DNA of 49,489 nt from Anaerolineales bacterium. GTDB lineage: Bacteria; Chloroflexota; Anaerolineae; Anaerolineales; UBA11858. The position numbers and the translations under genes were made by a program. The number at the start of each line of letters is the position of its first letter. Within the stretch, counting starts at the first letter, position 1. The notes beneath the pieces were generated by a model that ran no database searches, was not told the DNA's origin, and worked only from the letters and a program-made list of their open reading frames with translations. The stretch covers positions 1-49,489 of the forward strand of contig JADHTJ010000017.1 of assembly GCA_016785015.1 (NCBI GenBank). Reading direction: 5' to 3'. Positions 9,086 through 17,537 of this stretch are shown here, piece after piece.

Positions 9086-10294
9086 TTGAAGAAAACAGCA
9101 TCCACCAATACTTATCCTCTCGTCCCCATGTCATCGCCTGACCTGACAAAAACTGAGCAAGAGGTTGTTCAGGCAGTTTTAGAAACAACTTATCTCAGCA
9201 TGGGGCCAGAAACCACGGGTTTTGAAGAAACTATTCGCAATTATACTGGCAGCCGGCATGCCATTGCGGTCAACTCTGGAACAGCTGGCCTGCATTTGTG
9301 TGTGCGAGCAGCAAATATTAAAGATGGAGATTTAGCGATTACATCACCCTTTTCATTTGTTGCTTCGGCCAACGTGTTGCTGTTCGAACGTGCTGTGCCT
9401 ATATTTGTAGATGTTGACCCGCTGACCGGCAATATCGACCCCCTTTTAGTTCAACAAGCCGCCAAAGATCTGACTGCCGGGGGTGCTACTGCCCAAAAAT
9501 GGCTGCCCCGTAGTGGGGTCACTAAAGGAGCCAAATTGAGAGCATTGCTCCCCGTTGATGTTTTTGGACAACCGGCAGAAATGGACTCGATTCGAAAGAC
9601 AGCCCAAGAATTTGATCTGGCAGTGATCGAAGACTCATGTGAAGCCCTGGGAGCTGAGTATAAAGGGCATCATGCAGGGACATTGGGAGATTTCGGTGTC
9701 TTTGCCTTCTACCCTAATAAACAGATCACAACCGGAGAAGGTGCGATTATCGTCACCGATGATGACGAGGCCGCAGACTTTATGCGCGCCCTTCGCAATC
9801 AAGGACGTTCACCAGGTGACACCTGGCTTCAACATACTCATTTGGGGTATAACTATCGCATCGATGAGATGAGCGCTGCCCTGGGGCGTGTGCAAATGGG
9901 ACGCATCGACGAAATTCTTAATAAACGCGAACAAGTCGCTATGTGGTACGCGGAGCGGCTCACCGAAATCCATGGCATCGAGACGCCACAAATTCTCGCT
10001 AGCACTACACGCATGAGTTGGTTTGTATATGTGATTCGCTTTGCGCCAGAGATCAATCGAGATCAGGCAGCCAAAATGCTAAAAGAGCGCGGCATCCCCA
10101 ACCGACCCTATTTCATCCCCATCCATCTGCAACCATATATGGTCGAGAGATTCGGCTTCCAAGAAGGCGACTTCCCAATTACAGAAGATTTAGGTCGTCG
10201 TGGATTGGCGATCCCATTCTCGGGTGTGATGACGGAAGATCAGGTGGAAATCGTCTGTCGATCCATTCGTGACGTGATAAATACAATCCAATAA
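9086..10294 (+). CDS. DegT/DnrJ/EryC1/StrS-family PLP aminotransferase
   Basis: 402 residues from a TTG start preceded by AAGAAAGGG; the first ATG (9128) would remove the usual strand before SSPDLT, so TTG is preferred. Fold-type I PLP enzyme of nucleotide-sugar biosynthesis, which aminates a keto-sugar. Seen: SSPDLTKTEQEVV, YTGSRHAIAVNSGTAGLHL, VIEDSCEALGAEYKG, and the Schiff-base lysine in FAFYPNKQITTGEGA (Lys212). The near C-terminal GIPNRPYFIPIHLQPYM is typical. A 13-residue insertion around residues 129-142 (TAGGATAQKWLPR) before the LLPVDVFGQ strand is slightly longer than usual. It is divergent from the PglC-like gene, and ubiA follows with its own -10-like element. Confidence 0.92.
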   Translation: MKKTASTNTYPLVPMSSPDLTKTEQEVVQAVLETTYLSMGPETTGFEETIRNYTGSRHAIAVNSGTAGLHLCVRAANIKDGDLAITSPFSFVASANVLLFERAVPIFVDVDPLTGNIDPLLVQQAAKDLTAGGATAQKWLPRSGVTKGAKLRALLPVDVFGQPAEMDSIRKTAQEFDLAVIEDSCEALGAEYKGHHAGTLGDFGVFAFYPNKQITTGEGAIIVTDDDEAADFMRALRNQGRSPGDTWLQHTHLGYNYRIDEMSAALGRVQMGRIDEILNKREQVAMWYAERLTEIHGIETPQILASTTRMSWFVYVIRFAPEINRDQAAKMLKERGIPNRPYFIPIHLQPYMVERFGFQEGDFPITEDLGRRGLAIPFSGVMTEDQVEIVCRSIRDVINTIQ

Positions 10295-10319
10295 TTCGAA
10301 CTGATTGGCAAACCCATAG

Positions 10320-10325
10320 TATAAT
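10320..10325 (+). promoter_or_regulatory. -10-like TATAAT before the UbiA gene
   Basis: A perfect TATAAT lies 39 bases upstream of ATG 10365. No good -35 is found at 17 bases; TTCGAA stands 19 bases upstream. AGGAG precedes the start codon. Suggests independent transcription from the upstream aminotransferase gene. Confidence 0.4.
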
Positions 10326-10364
10326 TCCGACGAATTGTGTCCAAATTTCATATAGGAGCATGCT

Positions 10365-11363
10365 ATGAATGTCGCTATGTGGCGAAAAGCTTTAAATGTG
10401 ATTCCGCGCATCACAAAAGATGAGTGGAATGAACTCGATATCATATCAAGATGGTTGATAGCCACTCGAGCAGCCGTCTTCGTGATGACTTTCTTCTCTG
10501 CGGCTTTGGCGGGAATTTTTTCGTATAGAGCTGGAAATTTCGATCTGGGGCTATGGGTGTTAGTAACCTTGGGGCTAATTCTTGCCCATGCAACGAATAA
10601 CCTGCTCAATGATTACACCGATTTCACACGCGGCGTCGATCAGGACAATTACTACCGCTCTCAATACGGTCCTCAACCCTTAGTTCATGGGCTATTGGAT
10701 AAAAAAGGACTGCTGACTTATGCTGTAGTAACCGGCTTATTATCAGCCGCTTGTGGTGTGGCTTTGATTTTCTTGCGCGGGGAATCAACGCTATTATTAA
10801 TGGGCTTGGGTGCTTTCTTCGTTTTGTTCTATACCTGGCCTTTGAAATATATCGCTCTTGGAGAGATCGCTGTACTCATTGTTTGGGGTCCCTTGATGAT
10901 CGGAGGGGGTTATTATGTGATCACCGGCGGGTGGGATTGGAACGTGGTCATCGCCAGTATGCCGTATGCTTTAGGTGTCACTGGCGTAATATTTGGAAAG
11001 CACATCGACAAGTTCGATGTCGATAAAGCCAAGAAAATCCATACGCTACCCGTCGTTCTTGGTGAGAAATTTTCTCGATTTACCGTCATCGGAATGCTGG
11101 TGTTCCAGTATCTTTTCGCTATCTACCTTGTCGTGACAGGCTTCTTTACCCCTGTGATGTTGATTGTGGTTCTCACTTTGAAAACGTTCATCGAAATATG
11201 GCCCATGTTTCAGGCACCGAAACCCGCAGAAAAACCTGCAGATTTTCCCGACGTTTGGCCAAATTATTTCGTGGCAGCAGCATTTCAACACAATAAACGC
11301 TTTGGGAGCTGGTTTCTGCTAGGGTTGATTGTGGATACAGTTTTGAAGCAGTTTTTGTTTTAG
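10365..11363 (+). CDS. UbiA-family prenyltransferase
   Basis: 332 residues, about eight to nine membrane helices. First Asp-rich motif NDYTDFTRGVDQD begins at Asn82 (N-D-x-x-D-x5-D), binding the prenyl diphosphate-Mg complex. The second motif is in HIDKFDVDKAKKIHTLPVVLG near residue 213. The family joins an isoprenoid to an aromatic or other acceptor; MenA (1,4-dihydroxy-2-naphthoate, menaquinone synthesis) is the nearest match in style, but the window holds no other men genes, so the acceptor is not assigned. The gene ends just before a long bidirectional hairpin and converges with the DUF5666 gene. Confidence 0.85.
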   Translation: MNVAMWRKALNVIPRITKDEWNELDIISRWLIATRAAVFVMTFFSAALAGIFSYRAGNFDLGLWVLVTLGLILAHATNNLLNDYTDFTRGVDQDNYYRSQYGPQPLVHGLLDKKGLLTYAVVTGLLSAACGVALIFLRGESTLLLMGLGAFFVLFYTWPLKYIALGEIAVLIVWGPLMIGGGYYVITGGWDWNVVIASMPYALGVTGVIFGKHIDKFDVDKAKKIHTLPVVLGEKFSRFTVIGMLVFQYLFAIYLVVTGFFTPVMLIVVLTLKTFIEIWPMFQAPKPAEKPADFPDVWPNYFVAAAFQHNKRFGSWFLLGLIVDTVLKQFLF

Positions 11364-11369
11364 ATCGAT

Positions 11370-11403
11370 GATGGGTGCATCTCCTTGAGAAGATGCACCC
11401 ATC
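11370..11403. terminator. Bidirectional terminator hairpin
   Basis: GATGGGTGCATCT (11370-11382) is perfectly complementary to AGATGCACCCATC (11391-11403) with an 8-base loop. It sits between the convergent stops at 11363 and 11413. No long U-run follows on either strand, so strength is uncertain, but placement fits a shared terminator. Confidence 0.65.
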
Positions 11404-11412
11404 CATTCATTA

Positions 11413-12498
11413 TTAGGGGGATTGGGCCGCTTTCACAAAGATCAGTTTAGCCAACAATTGTCCGTCATCGGTTTCATAGGCTCCGACAAGGGCAAACGAC
11501 CCTTCCACAAGATCACCTAAACCAGTCAGCTCACTCCCTCTTGAGCGAAAAGCAGTTTCTTCGTCCACCAGGACGGTCATTTCTTCACCATTCCTAGGCT
11601 GAAGACTGATTGAATCAACTCCAACAGCAGTGATCTGGCCCAGAGCTTTGACATCGTAATTAGGCAGGTACTCAGCATCTCCAGCGATGACACGAGTTGC
11701 TAAGAATATGCCGTCATCTTGGAGAGCGCCATAAAACATGGCAACCATATCGGACTCTAAATCAACGAGGCCAGTGATTTCGCCAGCGCGGCTGTTGTAA
11801 GTGGTATTTTCATCAACTGCGATGACAATCTCTCCGCCCTGGCGATCCAGAATGGTGAAAGCCCCTGCCGCAGGGTTTACGGCAGTTATTGTTCCGGCGT
11901 GGAAATTGGCAGCTTGAACGTTGACACCAACTACCAGTTTTGCCAGCACTTTCCCACCCTCAGCTTCAACACTACCGACACCAACCGACATTCCAACCTG
12001 CAAGTCATTCAAGCTAGAAAGTTGGCCAAAGAAGCGAGTCGTATCATCAACCAAGAAGGTGTGCTCCTCACCAGAATTTATTTTTATTGTGAAATTATCT
12101 GTATCGATATCAATTAATATGACCTCACCGCGAGCTCGTTCTTCTGCCCATTGATTGGGATCGTAGTTATCTGGGAGTAGGATTACGAAGCGTGCTATGG
12201 GGTACCCTTCATCATTTCCAGGCGCAAATACGGCGATTTTGCCGCCGATTTCCAAAACTTCAAAACCAGGCTCCTCAACTTCTGATGATCGAAAGTTAGT
12301 GGTGTCATCAACGAAGTAAGTGAATAGTTCACCTTTCTGATTCTGCATAGTAAAACTATCATCAGCGATGGCAATGACTTCACCATATTTGCTCTGGGCT
12401 TTGCCTTGAGGCGCGTCCTCAGCAGCTAGAGCGACACCACTCAGCAACAGGGCACATAGAATTGCAACTACCAGAGGAAAATAGAGTTTTCCAAACAT
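11413..12498 (-). CDS. Secreted protein with four DUF5666-like repeats
   Basis: 361 residues. A Sec signal peptide (about 1-25) ends VALA before AED. The mature part has four repeats of about 80 residues with the core pattern G-x-I/V-x-A/x-I-x-x-D-S/N-F-T-I/M then G-E-x-x-x-V-x-V-D-x-x-T-x-F/Y: near residues 39-75 (YGEVIAIADDSFTM), 122-158 (RGEVILIDIDTDNFTI), 200-237 (AGTITAVNPAAGAFTI) and 285-322 (LGQITAVGVDSISL). These match the small beta-barrel domain DUF5666. Molecular function is unknown; an extracytoplasmic location is inferred. GGAGG precedes ATG 12498. It shares a terminator with ubiA. Confidence 0.85.
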   Translation of the reverse strand: MFGKLYFPLVVAILCALLLSGVALAAEDAPQGKAQSKYGEVIAIADDSFTMQNQKGELFTYFVDDTTNFRSSEVEEPGFEVLEIGGKIAVFAPGNDEGYPIARFVILLPDNYDPNQWAEERARGEVILIDIDTDNFTIKINSGEEHTFLVDDTTRFFGQLSSLNDLQVGMSVGVGSVEAEGGKVLAKLVVGVNVQAANFHAGTITAVNPAAGAFTILDRQGGEIVIAVDENTTYNSRAGEITGLVDLESDMVAMFYGALQDDGIFLATRVIAGDAEYLPNYDVKALGQITAVGVDSISLQPRNGEEMTVLVDEETAFRSRGSELTGLGDLVEGSFALVGAYETDDGQLLAKLIFVKAAQSP

Positions 12499-12585
12499 TG
12501 TGAACCTCCATTGTAAATTTATCTGTCGTGATTAAAGATAATGGCAGGAGGTCATCAAATATCTATGGGATTGTAAATTCCCGGT

Positions 12586-12623
12586 AAAAAGAAACCTCCC
12601 AGAGGATTGATCCCGCGGGAGGT
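12586..12623 (-). terminator. Rho-independent terminator of the deoxynucleoside kinase gene
   Basis: On the minus strand ACCTCCC pairs with GGGAGGT (12617-12623 and 12594-12600) and is followed by TTTCTTTTT. It lies 29 bases after the stop of the kinase gene and before the DUF5666 gene. Confidence 0.7.
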
Positions 12624-12651
12624 GCACGAACCACGCAAAATACCAGATTAA

Positions 12652-13299
12652 TCAGCCATTCTTGGGGAAGACAATTTCTTCCTTTCCCGCTAATTTATCC
12701 TGAATACGTTGCACGACAATGTCGAGATGCCCTTTCTTATGGACAAAATCCAAATCGTCAGATCGAATCGTTAGAACAGGACAAACATCAAAGGATGCAA
12801 TCCAATCATCATAGAACGATTCCAAGAGAGCAAGATAGTCATCTGTAATTCCACTTTCCATCTTTCGGCCACGGCGTTCAATACGTTCCATTAGCACAGA
12901 CACTGGTGCATTGAGATAGATCAAGAGATCGGGGGAAGGTAGGCCACCTGTAACAACATCAAAAAGGCGGCGGTAAGCCAGGTAATCTCTCTCTGAGAGA
13001 TTGTCTAAATGATGTAGTGCCCGCGCAAAAATGTAGGCATCTTCATAAATGCTGCGGTCTGCAATGGTCGATTGGGGGTCATGCGCCAGGTCGACATGCT
13101 GCTCAGCTCGGTGTCCTAAGAAGAAAATCTGCAAGTGGAAAGACCATTTCGCCATATCTCCATAAAAGTCCGAAAGATAGGGGTTATCAGCAACAGACTC
13201 AAAAGCTGTTCGCCAACCTAATCGATCCCCCAAACGCTCTGTCAACGATGTTTTTCCAGTACCAATATTTCCAGCTACAAGGACAAGATGTTTTGCCAT
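12652..13299 (-). CDS. Deoxynucleoside kinase (dNK/dGK/dAK family)
   Basis: 215 residues, the usual length. The Walker A loop GNIGTGKTS is at residues 10-18, the DRS motif in ADRSIYEDAYIF contributes substrate binding, and the lid ERIERRGRKMESGI follows. The family phosphorylates deoxyadenosine, deoxyguanosine or deoxycytidine in dNTP salvage in the cytoplasm; which base is used cannot be read from the sequence. GGAGAGC precedes ATG 13299. Its own terminator lies downstream, and the GNAT gene upstream ends 87 bases away, so it may be a separate unit. Confidence 0.93.
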   Translation of the reverse strand: MAKHLVLVAGNIGTGKTSLTERLGDRLGWRTAFESVADNPYLSDFYGDMAKWSFHLQIFFLGHRAEQHVDLAHDPQSTIADRSIYEDAYIFARALHHLDNLSERDYLAYRRLFDVVTGGLPSPDLLIYLNAPVSVLMERIERRGRKMESGITDDYLALLESFYDDWIASFDVCPVLTIRSDDLDFVHKKGHLDIVVQRIQDKLAGKEEIVFPKNG

Positions 13300-13385
13300 G
13301 AATGCTCTCCAATAACTGTGTTCTTCAAATGACTTTATTCAAAACTAATGATCACGATTATAGCATCAGAATTCTCTTGTTGTTT

Positions 13386-14129
13386 TCACGCTGACTTTGG
13401 TACGCGATACCAATAACGATATAGATCCTGAAAACCTAGCTTAGTATACAAATGACGGGCGGGCATGTTGCTCTCCATGACTTGCAAATATGCCTGTTCT
13501 GCGCCTTGCTCCTGTCCCCAGTTCAACATCTCCCTGACAAGCTGAGTGCCAATTCCTTGATTGCGATATTCCGGATGGGTGACGATATCAAATAGACCAA
13601 TTAACTCATCTTGAAGGACTCCAAGTCCACAGGTGGTAGGTTGACCTGAAATTTCACTTGATACAAATAATGGAGTGGTGGGAATATTCTCTAAGATTTT
13701 CTTATGAAGAGGCTGTTTTTCGGGGCTATATCCGCTCAATAGGCTGAATATCTTCAGCCAGGGATTTAGCCTATGTTTCATGAGTATTCCCTTTTTGGAA
13801 TTTGTTGAATCCAATGCGTTTAGATCCAACCCCATAACGCGGGTTGGATGAAACTTTTCATAGCCCCGTTCGGCTAACGCAGAATCTAGATCACTCGATT
13901 CAAAAGGTTCGATCAACCTGAATATTGGAGAGAGTCCGCGCCGATTATAAACTCGCTCACAATGCTCGATCTTTTTTTGCATCTCGATTTTTGCAGGGTA
14001 GATTGGATTAACCGAGTTCGCTCGTTTGGTATACCCATTTGCAAACCTTAAGACCCAACCATCATAAGTAATTTGGCTCACTGCTGGCCAGGCATTTAGA
14101 GCAGCTTCTTCTATTCGACGGAAATCCAT
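13386..14129 (-). CDS. GNAT-family N-acetyltransferase
   Basis: 247 residues from ATG 14129 (a TTG one codon earlier is also possible). The C-terminal third has the acetyl-CoA binding motif A NQGIGTQLVREMLNWG and the motif B region NMPARHLYTKLGFQDLYRYWYR, both clear GNAT signatures. The N-terminal ~100 residues (WVLRFANGYTKRANSVNPIY) match the N-terminal domain of a two-part GNAT subgroup. Substrate unknown. It follows the nitroreductase gene by 10 bases, so the two are probably cotranscribed. Confidence 0.88.
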   Translation of the reverse strand: MDFRRIEEAALNAWPAVSQITYDGWVLRFANGYTKRANSVNPIYPAKIEMQKKIEHCERVYNRRGLSPIFRLIEPFESSDLDSALAERGYEKFHPTRVMGLDLNALDSTNSKKGILMKHRLNPWLKIFSLLSGYSPEKQPLHKKILENIPTTPLFVSSEISGQPTTCGLGVLQDELIGLFDIVTHPEYRNQGIGTQLVREMLNWGQEQGAEQAYLQVMESNMPARHLYTKLGFQDLYRYWYRVPKSA

Positions 14130-14139
14130 CAATTGCTTC

Positions 14140-14901
14140 TCACTTCATTGCAAAACCAGCTTTTTGTAATACTTCTCTGAGATGTGGACGAAGAATTTTT
14201 GATGCGCGGCGTGCAGTGTGTTCTGTCCAACCATAAACAGCTTCAGGCTTGTCATCGCCTCCAGATACTTGACGTCCTTTATATATTCCCGTTGCGATCA
14301 TTTCTTGGTCATAGGCTTTTAGATGCTGTTCATCATCCTTGTTATAAACATCCCAATGAAGTACAGCATCCAATGGCAATCGCGGGCGGATGGGCGGATC
14401 TTTTTCAGGCCAACCTAGAGTCATACCGCTCACGGGAAAAACCAAATTAGGCAGGTCGAATAAATCAATCACCTCCTGCGGATTATTACGAATTGCTCCA
14501 ATATAGCACATTCCCAGCCCAAGAGATTCAGCTGCTATGGCGGCATTTTGCATCATGATGGAAACATCTACAACCGAGAGCACGAAGTTCTCCAAATACC
14601 CTGATTCGTTATCGTAGCCTTGCATTTCACAAATGCGCGCTATCCGGCTGAGGTCTGCACACCATGCCAAGAAAACAGGTGCCAACCCAATTTGTTTCTG
14701 CCCGCCACATAACTCCATCAAGCGGTTTCGTTTGTCTTGGTCTGAGGTAGCAACAACGCTGTACATCTGCATATTCGAAGATGTCGACGCTCGCTGCCCC
14801 GCGGCGACAATCGTTTCGACCATTTGCTTAAGTACTGGGTCAACTTTGTAGTTCCTCACTGAGCCATGCTTGTGAAGAAGTTCAATCGTAGCATTTGACA
14901 T
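14140..14901 (-). CDS. NfsA/FRP-type nitroreductase family flavoprotein
   Basis: 253 residues, typical of the larger NADPH-type nitroreductases. Seen: HGSVRNYKVDP (FMN phosphate contact Arg), AGQRASTSSNMQMYSVV, MMQNAAIAAESLGLGMCYIGAIRNNP and SGMTLGWPEKDPPIRPRLP, all characteristic of the NfsA/FRP group. These FMN enzymes reduce nitroaromatics, quinones or flavins using NAD(P)H; the physiological substrate is unknown. A strong GGGAGGG precedes ATG 14901. First gene of a pair with the GNAT enzyme. Confidence 0.9.
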   Translation of the reverse strand: MSNATIELLHKHGSVRNYKVDPVLKQMVETIVAAGQRASTSSNMQMYSVVATSDQDKRNRLMELCGGQKQIGLAPVFLAWCADLSRIARICEMQGYDNESGYLENFVLSVVDVSIMMQNAAIAAESLGLGMCYIGAIRNNPQEVIDLFDLPNLVFPVSGMTLGWPEKDPPIRPRLPLDAVLHWDVYNKDDEQHLKAYDQEMIATGIYKGRQVSGGDDKPEAVYGWTEHTARRASKILRPHLREVLQKAGFAMK

Positions 14902-14957
14902 GAAGGCCCTCCCAATTTTAAAATGAAGTCATTTTTCAAGTTGAGATTATACTGCAC

Positions 14958-14986
14958 AAAAAAAGACCGGCGCTTAAACACCGGTC
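14958..14986 (-). terminator. Rho-independent terminator of the HhH protein gene
   Basis: On the minus strand GACCGG (14981-14986) pairs with CCGGTC (14965-14970), and a run of seven T follows (14958-14964). It lies 25 bases after the stop at 15012 and before the nitroreductase gene. Confidence 0.8.
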
Positions 14987-15011
14987 CAAGTCAGAGAATG
15001 CCGAGAGGAAG

Positions 15012-15437
15012 CTATTCCCGACGACCGCCTTGAAGCTCATCCTGTAACTTCTGCAGGGCGCCCCAATCCCCTTCGGCAGCCAGTTTGGCTTGCTCTGCCC
15101 AAGTTGAGGGATTACCCAGGCGAATGCCAGCATCGTCGAGGATTTGTTGCATTTTCTCGACATCAAATCCAGCAAGTTGGGCAAAGCTTGTGATGCCCGC
15201 GGCATTGAATACGCTAGCAATCTTGGGTCCAATACCTTCGATCTTGGAGAGATCATCATGTTCAACAAGGACATCTTCGGCTGCATGAACTACCACATCA
15301 TCGCCGCTTTTCTTTGAATTCCAATAGGCTGCCAAGAAAACGAGCAAAATAATCAAGAATATTATCACTACCCAGACCCAATCGGGCAACCCAGCCGTTT
15401 GAAAAAATTCTGATGAGAAAACCGTTTTAGATAACAT
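15012..15437 (-). CDS. Membrane-anchored helix-hairpin-helix protein
   Basis: 141 residues. One transmembrane helix at about 19-40 (WVWVVIIFLIILLVFLAAYW) with an N-terminal outside tail of 18 residues, a short charged linker, then a cytoplasmic helix-hairpin-helix domain at about 62-105: LSKIEGIGPKIASVFNAAGI, TSFAQLAGFDVEKMQQIL, AGIRLGNPSTWAEQA. The IEGIGPKIA hairpin is the nucleic-acid-binding type found in DUF4332/Pol-beta-like small proteins. The target is unknown. Strong GGAGGT before ATG 15437; the terminator lies downstream. It follows the sensor kinase gene by 70 bases. Confidence 0.8.
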   Translation of the reverse strand: MLSKTVFSSEFFQTAGLPDWVWVVIIFLIILLVFLAAYWNSKKSGDDVVVHAAEDVLVEHDDLSKIEGIGPKIASVFNAAGITSFAQLAGFDVEKMQQILDDAGIRLGNPSTWAEQAKLAAEGDWGALQKLQDELQGGRRE

Positions 15438-15507
15438 AACTATTTACCTCCAGATAAAAATTGAATGGTGATTTGGCTTTTTTAGTGTACCAAAGAATTT
15501 GATAAAT

Positions 15508-17349
15508 TTACACACCTTCGAGCCCATTTTCAAGAGGAAGCCAGACGCTAAAAGTCGCCCCTTCACCAGGTATCCCTTGGCTCTCCACTGTAATCTTGCC
15601 CCCATGAAGACCGACAATTTCCTTTGCAATTGCTAACCCAAGTCCGGTACCTGAAATCCCTGATTTATGACCAACACTCCCTCTAAAAAAACGGGAGAAG
15701 ATTTTTTTTTGATCTCGCAAAGAAACCCCCAACCCTGAATCCTTTACACTAAAACCAACCCATTGTTCGTCATTATGGCTTTTGTCCGTTAGATGAACCT
15801 GCACTTCTCCACTCTCAGATGTGTAGTTGATTGCATTGGTGAGAAGAATGCTGAGAACCTGTCCAATTCGTTTACGATCGGCTCGTACTGAAATTGTTTT
15901 AGCTTCACTTGCTAAACTTAGGGACAAATCCTTATTTTTAGCCAAGGAATCCCGGTCGGTCACATATTCTTCAATAAGCTTTCCGAGGTCAAAGTTACTC
16001 TTCTTAAGTTTGAATATTCCCTGATCAATGCGGGATAAGGCTAATATACTTTCAATCAAATCTGCCAATCGGTCAGATTCACGAGATAGTGTTTCCATGA
16101 ACTCGCTAGCTCGTTCAGGCTGGAGTTCGATAATTTCATGAAATAATCGAATACTAGTCATTGGTGACCGAAGTTCGTGAGAAACATTAGCCACAAACTC
16201 ATCCTTAATCTGATCGAGCACAAGAAGCTCCTTATTTGCGTCTTCAAGCTCTCGGTTTAGAAATATTAACTTTTCGTAATAATCATTGATCTTTTTCTCA
16301 GCGAGTTTTTTTTCGGTAATATTTCGAGCAATCGCTAATTGACCTGCATTTTTACCTTTTTCATCAAATAATTCTGTAAGCAGTATAGAAAAATCTTGCT
16401 GCGCCGCCCCCTCTCCAATTACCAATTCAAGCGAATTTTCAGATGATTTGGAATATTGCTGTTCGAGATTTTCCCAATTTGGAATAACATCGACAGCTGT
16501 TTTTCCTATGATCTCATCCTCGCTTAAATTCAAGAATGTCAGCGCTGCGGGATTAGCATCTAAGATGCGCGTTTGATTATCAAATACGAGAACAATATCT
16601 TGCATTTTCTCGATCAATATATCGCGGGCTACAGGCACTATATCAAATAAACGATAACGGAATAATGCAAATGCAATGATAATACTGCTTAATGCCGAAG
16701 CAAAATGTGAAATATCAATCTGTATTAGTAGTGGTATCCCGGTCAATACAAGCCCGATTCCAATCAACGGCATCATCACACTTACGATAATTGCAATAAT
16801 CTGAGATCGAAATGGTTTGCGAGCATGAATCAAAGCAGATATCAAGAGCAATAAACCCCATATGCCTACTCCGGAACCATAATAAATGATTAACCAAGCA
16901 ACAGTCGTGAACTCATAATTCAAAGTAGAGAAAGGTTCTGTCGGAGATAGTGACTCTTTTGGATATATTAAATGATGATAATTATCTGAAAAGAGTAGCA
17001 AAACAAATAAACTTGCCAAGCCAATTAACAACGTCCAAGCTCTTTTTGGCTTATTTAACTGACTTCGTGTGAATACAATCGAAAAATTTAAAAACGCTAA
17101 TGGGCCAAATAGCGTCATCACGAACTGCAACTTTCCCAAAAGAATTTTTCTTTCAATTGAACTATTGAGGAGTTCTAGTGTATTGAACAAGGCGAACAAA
17201 AAACTTGAGAGTGCATATAAAGAAAATTCAGACGCGTTGATTTCGTCGCGACGGCCCCAGGTATAAATAAAAACTCCAAGTGATGCAATTATCGCAACAA
17301 GGTTAGGAAGAAGATATAGAAAAACTTGGTTGTTCATTGATTCGAACAC
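15508..17349 (-). CDS. Sensor histidine kinase with N-terminal 7TM domain and PAS
   Basis: 613 residues from GTG 17349 (ATG 17337 is possible; neither has a convincing ribosome binding site). Seven hydrophobic segments over about residues 8-225 match the histidine kinase N-terminal 7TM family. A PAS domain follows (about 240-345; DNQTRILDANPAALTFLN), then a coiled linker (340-375). HisKA has the phosphorylatable His391 in NVSHELRSPMTS, and HATPase_c has the N box around Asn505, DSGLG at 538 and the GTGLGLAIAKEIV G2 box. Autophosphorylating sensor of a two-component system. No response regulator is adjacent, so it is an orphan here. Confidence 0.93.
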   Translation of the reverse strand: MFESMNNQVFLYLLPNLVAIIASLGVFIYTWGRRDEINASEFSLYALSSFLFALFNTLELLNSSIERKILLGKLQFVMTLFGPLAFLNFSIVFTRSQLNKPKRAWTLLIGLASLFVLLLFSDNYHHLIYPKESLSPTEPFSTLNYEFTTVAWLIIYYGSGVGIWGLLLLISALIHARKPFRSQIIAIIVSVMMPLIGIGLVLTGIPLLIQIDISHFASALSSIIIAFALFRYRLFDIVPVARDILIEKMQDIVLVFDNQTRILDANPAALTFLNLSEDEIIGKTAVDVIPNWENLEQQYSKSSENSLELVIGEGAAQQDFSILLTELFDEKGKNAGQLAIARNITEKKLAEKKINDYYEKLIFLNRELEDANKELLVLDQIKDEFVANVSHELRSPMTSIRLFHEIIELQPERASEFMETLSRESDRLADLIESILALSRIDQGIFKLKKSNFDLGKLIEEYVTDRDSLAKNKDLSLSLASEAKTISVRADRKRIGQVLSILLTNAINYTSESGEVQVHLTDKSHNDEQWVGFSVKDSGLGVSLRDQKKIFSRFFRGSVGHKSGISGTGLGLAIAKEIVGLHGGKITVESQGIPGEGATFSVWLPLENGLEGV

Positions 17350-17537
17350 TAAGAAACGTACCCCACTTAGTACAATTATATAAATATTGGTTCTAGAATA
17401 AAAAAAATAAATTCCTCATTGAAATAATACCAAAAGATGCAGATTTATCCAAATAACTTTGATAGGGAATTTCAGAAAGCTCTACAAGAGAATATAACTG
17501 CGGCGCAATCCATTTGAATGCAGCACAGATTTACTGA

